The translations under genes were made by a program, and so were the position numbers. The notes under the pieces are model-generated. The model was not told where the DNA came from. It saw nothing but the letters and a program-made list of their open reading frames with translations, and ran no database searches. DNA of 41,825 bases, from contig DYON01000002.1 of the NCBI GenBank assembly GCA_020720525.1, forward strand, positions 1 through 41,825, in the 5' to 3' direction. Source of the stretch: Acetofilamentum sp. GTDB taxonomy: Bacteria; Bacteroidota; Bacteroidia; Bacteroidales; DTU049. Positions 32,742-39,616 of the stretch are shown one piece after another. The stretch's first letter is position 1, and each line of letters starts with the position of its first letter.

Positions 32742-33764
32742 ATGACGAATCAAATTGACGAAATTCCGGAAGAAGAACGCGAGCTCTACGAACACCACCG
32801 CATTGTTGTTGATAAAGGGCAGACTCAAATCCGAATCGATAAATTTCTCGTAAACCGTATCGAAAGTATTAGTCGGAATCGGATACAAAATGCAGCAAAA
32901 GCCGATTGCATTTTGTGCTTTGGAAAGCCTGTGAAATCGAATTACAAGGTGAAGCCCAACGACGAAATAAGCATTGTGCTTCCATATCCTGTAATTGAGC
33001 TGGAAATTTTGCCCGAAGACATTGACGTGAATGTGGTTTACGAAGACAATGCATTGCTGATAGTTGACAAAACACCAGGAATGGTTGTTCATCCCGGCTT
33101 CAACAACTATACTCATACGTTGCTCAATGCTTTACTATTTCATTTTTCGAAAACAGTTCAGCCTCCTCCTTTTCCACTTTTGGTTCACCGAATCGACAAA
33201 GACACGAGTGGCTTGTTGGTTGTAACCAAAGAAGAATACGCACAAACTTTTTTAGCAAAGCAGTTTTTCGATCACAGCCTCGAGCGCAAGTACAAGGCTT
33301 TGGTTTGGGGTGATCTTGATGACGACATCGGAACGGTAAGTGGATTCATTGGGCGAAGTACTAAAGACAGGAGGGTGATGGCCGTTTTCGACGACGAAAC
33401 TCACGGGAAGTGGTCGGTTACACATTATAAAGTATTAGAGCGATTTGGATTTGCAACACTGATTGAATGTCAGCTCGAAACTGGCCGCACGCATCAGATT
33501 CGCGCACACATGCGCCATATTGGTCATCCACTTTTTGCCGACGAAATGTATGGTGGAAAAACCATCATCAAGGGAAATCCGACCACAAAATTTCGACAAT
33601 TTATCGACAACTGTTTTACCATCATGCCTCGTCAGGCATTGCATGCAGGCTTATTGGGTTTTGTTCACCCAACCACAAACGAAATGATTCGTTTTGAAAG
33701 TGAATTGCCCCCCGATTTTTCGGAAGTACTCGAAAAAATGAGAAGAAACAGTAAAAATTCTTAG
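32742..33764 (+). CDS. RluD-family ribosomal large-subunit pseudouridine synthase
   Basis: A 340-residue RluA/RluD-family pseudouridine synthase. RluD makes pseudouridines in helix 69 of 23S rRNA. The N-terminal S4 RNA-binding domain is at about 30-85 (RIDKFLVNRIESISRNRIQ). The catalytic domain carries VHRIDKDTSGLLVV with catalytic Asp152. TGRTHQIRAHMRHIGHPL and DEMYGG are also conserved. Which uridines are modified cannot be told by sequence alone. The frame extends upstream into the cargo gene, to 32631, but the ATG at 32742 is two bases after the cargo stop and fits the family length. The ABC permease starts nine bases downstream. It is in the middle of the PASTA-cargo-rluD-permease run. 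Confidence 0.94.
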   Translation: MTNQIDEIPEEERELYEHHRIVVDKGQTQIRIDKFLVNRIESISRNRIQNAAKADCILCFGKPVKSNYKVKPNDEISIVLPYPVIELEILPEDIDVNVVYEDNALLIVDKTPGMVVHPGFNNYTHTLLNALLFHFSKTVQPPPFPLLVHRIDKDTSGLLVVTKEEYAQTFLAKQFFDHSLERKYKALVWGDLDDDIGTVSGFIGRSTKDRRVMAVFDDETHGKWSVTHYKVLERFGFATLIECQLETGRTHQIRAHMRHIGHPLFADEMYGGKTIIKGNPTTKFRQFIDNCFTIMPRQALHAGLLGFVHPTTNEMIRFESELPPDFSEVLEKMRRNSKNS

Positions 33765-33773
33765 CTTTGTTGC

Positions 33774-35021
33774 ATGCTTTTTTTCAGACTCATCAAAGAG
33801 AGTTTTTTGTTTGCCATATCGGCAATTCTTGTGAATCGGCTCAGAACCATTCTGACCGTAACAGGTATCACCATTGGCATTTTTTCGGTTATTATGGTTT
33901 TCACGGTTGTCGATTCCATGAAAAGTCAGATTACCACAAGCATTGAGTCGCTGGGCACCAATGTTGTTTTTATTCAAAAATGGCCATGGACTTTTTCGGC
34001 AGATTTTGCTTGGTGGAAATACCTAAAAAGACCTGTTCCCAAGCTCGACGAGATGGAAACCATCCGAAAGCAAAGCAATACAATACAATATGCCACATTT
34101 ATGGCATCGACATCAAGCGATGTCGATTTCAAAGACAACAAAGTTGAATCGACACCCATTGGTGGTATTTCTGACGATTACAACAAAGTTTTTATTTTCA
34201 ATGTATTGAATGGCCGCTATTTCAGCCCAAGCGAGCTCAACAATGGAGTTGCTGTGTGTTTGATTGGTGCCAACATAGCCGAAAAACTATTTCAGAACGA
34301 AGACCCAATAGGAAAAGAGGTAAAAATATTGAACCGCCAAGTGAATGTGATTGGCATTTTAAAAGCCGAAGGTACCAACAATTTTGGCAACAGCAACGAT
34401 GATATGGTAATGGTTCCATTCAATTTTTTTAGAACAATTGTGAATATGAACAACGAGCAACGTTTAAACACATTCATTGCTGTAAAAGGGAAAAATGGAA
34501 TTCCCAACGAAGAAATGTCGTACGAACTCACTGGAACAATGCGTAGCATACGCCGACTGAAACCTGGAACCGATGACGATTTCTCCATCAACGAGCCTAG
34601 CATGCTTACCGAAAACCTTTCGGGACTTTTCGATATCATTACTGTGGCAGGCTGGATTATTGGAGGATTTTCGCTGTTGGTTGGAGGCTTCGGAATTGCC
34701 AACATTATGTTTGTATCGGTTCACGAACGAACAGGAATTATAGGTATTCAAAAATCGTTGGGTGCAAAAAATTCTTTTATCATGAATCAATTTTTGGTGG
34801 AAGCTGTTTTTATGAGTCTGTTTGGTGGAATTTTCGGTCTTATACTAGTGTGGTTGCTTGCAATGCTAGCGAGCAATGCCTTGAATTTTCCAATTGGATT
34901 ATCGGCCAGCAACATCATTCTAGGAGTAAGTGTATCGGCGGGTATTGGACTCATAGCCGGCTTAATTCCAGCCTACAGTGCATCGAAGCTTGACCCAGTT
35001 GAAGCAATTAGGCAAAATTAA
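33774..35021 (+). CDS. ABC transporter permease (MacB/FtsX type)
   Basis: A 415-residue inner-membrane protein of the MacB/LolC type: TM helix at about 27-46, a large periplasmic MacB_PCD domain (about 50-275), and three C-terminal TM helices (about 285-310, 340-365, 378-405) of the FtsX family. Motifs include RTILTVTGITIGIFSVI in TM1, GTNVVFIQKWPW, and GIGLIAGLIPAYSASKLDPVEAIR at the C terminus. Such permeases export or extract lipoproteins, peptides or drugs together with a cytoplasmic ATPase, and act by mechanotransmission. No ATPase gene lies within the window, so the partner is elsewhere. It closes the run that starts with the PASTA gene. Confidence 0.93.
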   Translation: MLFFRLIKESFLFAISAILVNRLRTILTVTGITIGIFSVIMVFTVVDSMKSQITTSIESLGTNVVFIQKWPWTFSADFAWWKYLKRPVPKLDEMETIRKQSNTIQYATFMASTSSDVDFKDNKVESTPIGGISDDYNKVFIFNVLNGRYFSPSELNNGVAVCLIGANIAEKLFQNEDPIGKEVKILNRQVNVIGILKAEGTNNFGNSNDDMVMVPFNFFRTIVNMNNEQRLNTFIAVKGKNGIPNEEMSYELTGTMRSIRRLKPGTDDDFSINEPSMLTENLSGLFDIITVAGWIIGGFSLLVGGFGIANIMFVSVHERTGIIGIQKSLGAKNSFIMNQFLVEAVFMSLFGGIFGLILVWLLAMLASNALNFPIGLSASNIILGVSVSAGIGLIAGLIPAYSASKLDPVEAIRQN

Positions 35022-35040
35022 AAATTAGTGGCACATAAAT

Positions 35041-35460
35041 CTACCGGTTATACTTGTGGTAGTCCCATTTGTTGTTTTGCTGCTCAATAAGCAAATCGTA
35101 AATGGTTAGCGAAAGACGAAGAAATATATCGAGTTTGTTGTTTTTAAGCCATTCGCGTGCTGGAGTAACACCTCTACAAGCATCGGCAAAAACAATATAA
35201 AAGGTAAGATTGTTTTTCTTCAGCCAAGCAATTGCAGCCTCTTCGGAGTCGATGGCATCGCTTAATACCCCCAATTCGGGCGAATTGTTTTCGAACAGCC
35301 ATTTAAGCGCTTTTTTATCGGCACGAACAGCATTCGAAAAAGCCGCAAGTTCGGGATAACCACTTTCCATTAAAACTTTAAAAAACTCCGACTTGCCACT
35401 TATAGCCTGCTCGAGAGCAAGTAAGATTTTTACATCGTAGTCGAAGAGCATTTTTGCCAT
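35041..35460 (-). CDS. Protein of four 25-residue helical repeats
   Basis: No named family recognised. The 139-residue soluble protein has an N-terminal lead-in (MAKMLFDYDVKILLALEQA) followed by four consecutive units of exactly 25 residues. They share the pattern A-x-x-W-L-(x)2-N-N near the start, PEL or an equivalent turn, and an (A/S)-DA-(I/C) helix. Units begin SEFFKVLMESGYPEL, KKALKWLFENNSPEL, EAAIAWLKKNNLTFY and TPAREWLKNNKLDIF. This looks like a small helical repeat (solenoid-like) that could bind a protein or peptide. The start at 35460 is ten bases from the ubiX stop; a longer frame to 35514 overlaps ubiX and is less likely. It is probably the last gene of a minus-strand run with ubiX. 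Confidence 0.85.
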   Translation of the reverse strand: MAKMLFDYDVKILLALEQAISGKSEFFKVLMESGYPELAAFSNAVRADKKALKWLFENNSPELGVLSDAIDSEEAAIAWLKKNNLTFYIVFADACRGVTPAREWLKNNKLDIFLRLSLTIYDLLIEQQNNKWDYHKYNR

Positions 35461-35470
35461 AAACAAATAA

Positions 35471-36049
35471 TTACAATTGACCCCACTCAACTTCGGGCTG
35501 AGCAATACCTGCAACGCTAAGCATGCGCGAAACCAGAGGCGAAATGAGTTGTTGAATATTCTCGGGATGATGATAGTAAAACGGAGATGCAGGAAACACT
35601 ATTGCGCCAGCTTGAGTTGCGCGCGTCATGTTTTCGAGATGAACAAGGCTATATGGAGCTTCGCGCACCATCAAAACAAGGGGTTTGCGTTCTTTGAGCA
35701 TTACGTCGGCTGCACGAAGAATGAGATTGTTGGAATGGCCTGTTGCAATTCCAGCAAGGCTACCCATGCTACACGGAGCCACAAACATAACATTGAAGCC
35801 CGCAGAACCAGATGCAAGAGCCACAAACAAATCGTGGTTTTCGTAAAACATTATTTTGCCAGATTCGGGAATTGACCCAGCATTTTCAAAATCCCAAACA
35901 CTTTTCCCATTGTCGCTAAAAACCACTGCAATTTGAGTGATTGATTCAACCGCAAGCAATTGTTTAATCAGCGATGCTCCATACATGGAACCACTAGCTC
36001 CTGTAATGGCAACAACAACTTTCGATATAGGTTCAGAAATGATATTCAT
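35471..36049 (-). CDS. ubiX: UbiX-family flavin prenyltransferase
   Basis: A 192-residue UbiX enzyme that prenylates FMN to prenyl-FMN, the cofactor of UbiD-type decarboxylases used in quinone synthesis and aromatic metabolism. The Rossmann-like N terminus VVVAITGASGSMYGASLI binds FMN. ATGHSNNLILRAADVMLKER and VMVREAPYSLVHLENM are diagnostic of the family, and PASPFYYHHPENIQQLI follows. Length is standard. No ubiD is in the window. The 5' end overlaps the beta-barrel gene's 3' end by 17 bases, so the two are probably coupled. Intact. Confidence 0.95.
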   Translation of the reverse strand: MNIISEPISKVVVAITGASGSMYGASLIKQLLAVESITQIAVVFSDNGKSVWDFENAGSIPESGKIMFYENHDLFVALASGSAGFNVMFVAPCSMGSLAGIATGHSNNLILRAADVMLKERKPLVLMVREAPYSLVHLENMTRATQAGAIVFPASPFYYHHPENIQQLISPLVSRMLSVAGIAQPEVEWGQL

Positions 36050-36629
36050 AAGTTAGCGACAAAGCTAGGTTGTACTGTCCTCTGTTGAAGTAGTAAGATA
36101 CATTTCCCTGATGAGGTCGAATAGGAAGAACAGAGTGAGAATATCGCAAATTGACTGCGCTATTATCGCCTAAAACATACCTGAATCCGGCGTTAACCGC
36201 CAATTCGTACTTTTTGAATGGAGGTCTATTGGGCATAAGTCCATAAATGTCGTATTCAACATCGGTATTTTTAATGAGCACTCCAAACGAAAGACCTGTT
36301 TCGAAGCCAAACGATTTTTTCAGCATGCGCCGATAAAGAATCGGCATCTCAATATAATTGAGTCGCAAGATGTATTTGGTCAAATTGTCTTTGGTTGGAT
36401 TGCGGCGGCTACCTTTCTGAACAAAAAGCAATTCCATATCGAGGGTCGAAAAATCGTTAAGAGGAATCCCTATCAAAAAACCAGCACTGATGCCAGCCTT
36501 ATCGAATCCCGAAATGGCATCGCCTTGAACTTGCGTTCCTGTAATTCCAAGACGGAAACCACCTGAAAAACTTTGAGCATACGAACCAACGGTTAACAAT
36601 AGAGCAACACAAAAAAGTAATGTTTTCAT
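36033..36629 (-). CDS. Outer-membrane beta-barrel protein, PorT-like family
   Basis: A 198-residue exported protein. The signal peptide covers about 1-19 (VGSYAQS). The rest has alternating aromatic/hydrophobic strands (SAGFLIGIPL, LDMELLFVQKG, LRLNYIEMPILYRR, ELAVNAGFRYVLG, YNLALSLTYEYHF) that suggest a small 8- or 10-stranded barrel. Ending in an aromatic residue (Phe) fits insertion by the BAM complex. It resembles the PorT/outer-membrane beta-barrel domain families of Bacteroidota; PorT itself is required for T9SS in P. gingivalis, but this protein cannot be equated with it from sequence alone. The open frame runs to 36707, but the ATG at 36629 marks the signal peptide. A strong promoter lies within the 3' end of yraN. 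Confidence 0.86.
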   Translation of the reverse strand: MKTLLFCVALLLTVGSYAQSFSGGFRLGITGTQVQGDAISGFDKAGISAGFLIGIPLNDFSTLDMELLFVQKGSRRNPTKDNLTKYILRLNYIEMPILYRRMLKKSFGFETGLSFGVLIKNTDVEYDIYGLMPNRPPFKKYELAVNAGFRYVLGDNSAVNLRYSHSVLPIRPHQGNVSYYFNRGQYNLALSLTYEYHF

Positions 36630-36645
36630 GATTCTTTTATCAACA

Positions 36646-36677
36646 CAAAAATACAAACATTTTCGCTTACAAACAAA
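36646..36677 (-). promoter_or_regulatory. Promoter for the beta-barrel/ubiX run, inside yraN 3' end
   Basis: On the minus strand, TTTG (36677 to 36674), 20 bases, then TATTTTTG (36653 to 36646): both parts match perfectly. The ATG at 36629 is 16 bases downstream. The -33 element lies within the last codons of yraN. Confidence 0.7.
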
Positions 36678-37029
36678 ATGCGTTTTCGATAAGTTCGATA
36701 TGCACATCGAAATCGGGCGATACCATTACCGAAACCACATCGAAACGAACATTTTGCTCAACATTATTTTGCAAGATAAATGCTTCGGCAGCACGAATCA
36801 TAGCGCTTTGTTTTCGCTGATCGATTGCCTGCCAAGGTTCTCCATAAGCCTGACTGGTTCGTGCTTTCACCTCAACAAAAACGACCCAATTGTTGTGCAG
36901 AGCCACAATATCAATTTCGTCTTTACCATTTCTCCAATTGCGGTATAAGATTTGGTAGCCAAGCCGTTCGATAAAGAGAGCAGCTTCGCTTTCACCAATT
37001 TTTCCTACTTTTACACTTTTATTGTCCAC
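36667..37029 (-). CDS. UPF0102 (YraN) family protein
   Basis: A 120-residue protein of the UPF0102/YraN family, which has an endonuclease-like fold. Visible motifs are GESEAALFIERLGYQIL, YRNWRNGKDEIDIVAL (Glu and Asp of the putative active site) and VFVEVKARTS (ExK motif). Function is unproven, though a role in DNA processing is suspected. No Met lies upstream of the domain in frame, so GTG at 37029 is chosen: it gives the usual family length, and a TAnnTTTG element sits 37 bases upstream. The start is three bases from the divergent TPR gene's ATG. It is followed by the beta-barrel gene. Confidence 0.87.
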   Translation of the reverse strand: MDNKSVKVGKIGESEAALFIERLGYQILYRNWRNGKDEIDIVALHNNWVVFVEVKARTSQAYGEPWQAIDQRKQSAMIRAAEAFILQNNVEQNVRFDVVSVMVSPDFDVHIELIENAFCL

Positions 37030-37032
37030 AAC

Positions 37033-39567
37033 ATGAATTTTAATCGACTTTTTTTTCTTCCTGTCGCAAAAATAGTCATTTTGCCATTGGTATTTCTTTT
37101 TCTTCAAACAACGGCAAGCGGCGACACAATTGACAGTCTCCGACAGCAATATAAACGTGCTCAAAACCAAGAAAAGGCAAAAATTTGCAATCAGCTTGCT
37201 TACGAATTTTTTGAATCCAATTTCGACAGCACTTTCCGATATGCTACATTGGCATTAGAGCATGCGCACCATCATCAACAATTCAAAGACGAAGCTCAGG
37301 CTTTGTTTAGTCTTGGATATTGCAGCGAAGTTGCCGAAGACTATTTGGGCGCACTCGATTTATACAACAAATCGTTTGAAGTTTATCTTCGCATCAACGA
37401 TAAAAACGGAATTGCAAGCGTTGCCAACTATATAGCTACTCTATATAAACATACGGGTCATTACGAAACAGCTGTTGAATATTACAACACTGCATTGAAG
37501 TACTATTTCGAATTGAAAGACCTCACAGGAGTAACATATACCCTTAACAATATTGGAGTGATGTATTTTTGGGCTGGGAACTTCGACAAAGCCTTCGATT
37601 CGTACAACAGAAGTCTTAAGTATTCGCAATTACTCAACGATTCGGCTTCGATTGGAAGCACACTCAACAACTTGGGATTGCTTGCTTTGGCTCAAAATGA
37701 AAACGAGAAAGCCATGGGACTTTTTGAGGAATCGCTAAGAATGAGCCAGCTAATCGAAGACCAAAGCGGCATTGCAACAGCATATTCCAACATTGCTGAT
37801 GTTTTCATTCGCCTTGGAAAATGGGAGGAGGCGATGAATTATCTCGATTTAGTTGAAATGATTAACCCAATAGAATTTAGCTCAACTATTCGCACCAATG
37901 CTCTTCTCGACAAAGCACGGGTTTATGAAAAGCTAAGTCGAATTTCAGAAGCATCGTTATATTACGAAAAAGCCATAAAGAGTGCCAAAGACAATCAACT
38001 GCGACCAATACTATCAGAAATATATTTCGATTACGCACAGCTGCTTTCAGCGCAAAATCAATTCGAACAGGCGACAGCTTATTACAAACAGTGCATTGTT
38101 TTGCGCGATTCTATGCACACCGACAAGCTAAACGAGCAATTGGCAAACACGCAATTCAGCATAGAATTGAACGAAAAAGGCAGAGAAAATCAGCAATTGA
38201 AACGACAAAACGAAATCAATTCGTTGCAAGTGGAAAAGTGGAAATGGATTATGTTAATTGCCATTATTTCCGCCATTATCATTCTGCTTTTGCTGTTGAT
38301 ACTGTTGGCAAAACTTCGAAATGTATCGACTCACCGCAAAGAACTAAAAAACAAAAACAACGAAATTGTTGGTTTGAACAAAGAACTAACATTGCTGCGC
38401 GATAAACTCAAAATACAAATTAATGAGCAAAATATTGAGCTAAAAGACGAAAAACAACGTCGGGTTTGGATGGAAAAAGACCTCGCCGAAATCAAAGAAG
38501 AAAAAGATAAGCAAATAATGGTATCTACGATGTTGCGAAACCACGTTGCAGAAGAGATTCAATCGTCGGTTGAGCTTATTCGCGATTATTCAAAACAGCT
38601 TTCGGCAGATGCTATAAATAAGGAGTCGAGAAATCTACTTTCGTTTATTTCGTTCAATGCAAGGCATATTCAGTTTTCGCTGCAAGAGTTAATGGTTCTT
38701 GATGGCGATAAAAATAAATGGAACACATTGCGCAGTGGAAGCTTTAGTTCGGCACAATTGATAGAAGAAACCGAAAACTATTTTCGCAGGTTAATTCCCG
38801 AAGCCAAACTATTCATATCGCGAAACACCGATTGTTTATCGGATTGCAAAGGCGACAAAAACATGACTGTTCGCTTGCTCAACGACGCCATTGTTTTGCT
38901 TTATCGAAACTCTTCGGACCGAACTGTTCAACTTACGACAAAGCAAGGCGAAAAAACCCTCAACATTGAAGTATCAGCTATTATTTCGCCACAAAATATT
39001 GCAGCATTGCTGAAATATTCTTCGGAAGTGCGCACCATTAGCCCCGAATCGGCAAATGATATGAGAAATTTCGACATAATAACACCATTGTATTATTTAC
39101 ACCAATTTTCAATCCTCACTGGCGTTCAGTATGAGTTTATCTCCGAAGACAATAGAATGCACATTCATTTCAAAATCGACGAAACTGAAATCACCAAGGG
39201 AAAGCAAAAAAACAAATACAATTTTGGTGTATCGGGCAACGACGATCCAATCAACATCATGTTGCTCAGCAAAAACCTCGAGGCATTTGGCTCGGTAAAT
39301 CTAATCAACATCAAAGAAAGCTCCCATCTTCAAAATAAAAACGAATTTGATGGTTTGTTTGTTGATGTGCCCACCGATCAAATAAAAGAATTTTGCGAAA
39401 CAATTCATTTGCTTAAAAAAGACAATCAAAAAACAATATTTGTTGCTATGTCGGCATACCTTTTACCCGAAGATCGTGACTGCCTCTTGAATGCTGGCTT
39501 CAATTTCTGCTTAGCAAAGCCCATCTCGCCCCAAGCTCTTGCACGATTATTCGAGAATTTGAAATAA
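37033..39567 (+). CDS. TPR sensor protein with degenerate hybrid histidine kinase
   Basis: An 844-residue envelope signalling protein. Signal or anchor helix at about 5-29; about six tetratricopeptide repeats in the periplasm (about 40-370; NYIATLYKHTGHYETAVEYY and similar); TM helix at about 404-427; coiled coil (about 430-495); a DHp-like helix (about 500-560); an ATPase-like region (about 570-720); and a receiver-like domain (about 735-840). The DHp segment HVAEEIQSSVELIRDYS aligns with the usual NMSHEIRTPLN motif, but the His is Glu507 and the Pro is Ser. No DxGxG ATP-binding motif is seen. The receiver keeps Asp778, Ser807 and Lys829. The ATG at 37033 matches the signal helix. Probably not an active kinase itself. 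Confidence 0.85.
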   Translation: MNFNRLFFLPVAKIVILPLVFLFLQTTASGDTIDSLRQQYKRAQNQEKAKICNQLAYEFFESNFDSTFRYATLALEHAHHHQQFKDEAQALFSLGYCSEVAEDYLGALDLYNKSFEVYLRINDKNGIASVANYIATLYKHTGHYETAVEYYNTALKYYFELKDLTGVTYTLNNIGVMYFWAGNFDKAFDSYNRSLKYSQLLNDSASIGSTLNNLGLLALAQNENEKAMGLFEESLRMSQLIEDQSGIATAYSNIADVFIRLGKWEEAMNYLDLVEMINPIEFSSTIRTNALLDKARVYEKLSRISEASLYYEKAIKSAKDNQLRPILSEIYFDYAQLLSAQNQFEQATAYYKQCIVLRDSMHTDKLNEQLANTQFSIELNEKGRENQQLKRQNEINSLQVEKWKWIMLIAIISAIIILLLLLILLAKLRNVSTHRKELKNKNNEIVGLNKELTLLRDKLKIQINEQNIELKDEKQRRVWMEKDLAEIKEEKDKQIMVSTMLRNHVAEEIQSSVELIRDYSKQLSADAINKESRNLLSFISFNARHIQFSLQELMVLDGDKNKWNTLRSGSFSSAQLIEETENYFRRLIPEAKLFISRNTDCLSDCKGDKNMTVRLLNDAIVLLYRNSSDRTVQLTTKQGEKTLNIEVSAIISPQNIAALLKYSSEVRTISPESANDMRNFDIITPLYYLHQFSILTGVQYEFISEDNRMHIHFKIDETEITKGKQKNKYNFGVSGNDDPINIMLLSKNLEAFGSVNLINIKESSHLQNKNEFDGLFVDVPTDQIKEFCETIHLLKKDNQKTIFVAMSAYLLPEDRDCLLNAGFNFCLAKPISPQALARLFENLK
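37067..37074 (-). promoter_or_regulatory. -7 element for yraN, inside the divergent gene
   Basis: The minus strand reads TATTTTTG, a perfect TAnnTTTG, 37 bases upstream of the GTG at 37029. It lies within the signal-peptide coding part of the divergent gene. This supports the GTG start. Confidence 0.5.
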
Positions 39568-39616
39568 AAAAAACAGGAATTGCTTCACAAAAAACACCAA
39601 CTAAATTCTCAAGGAA

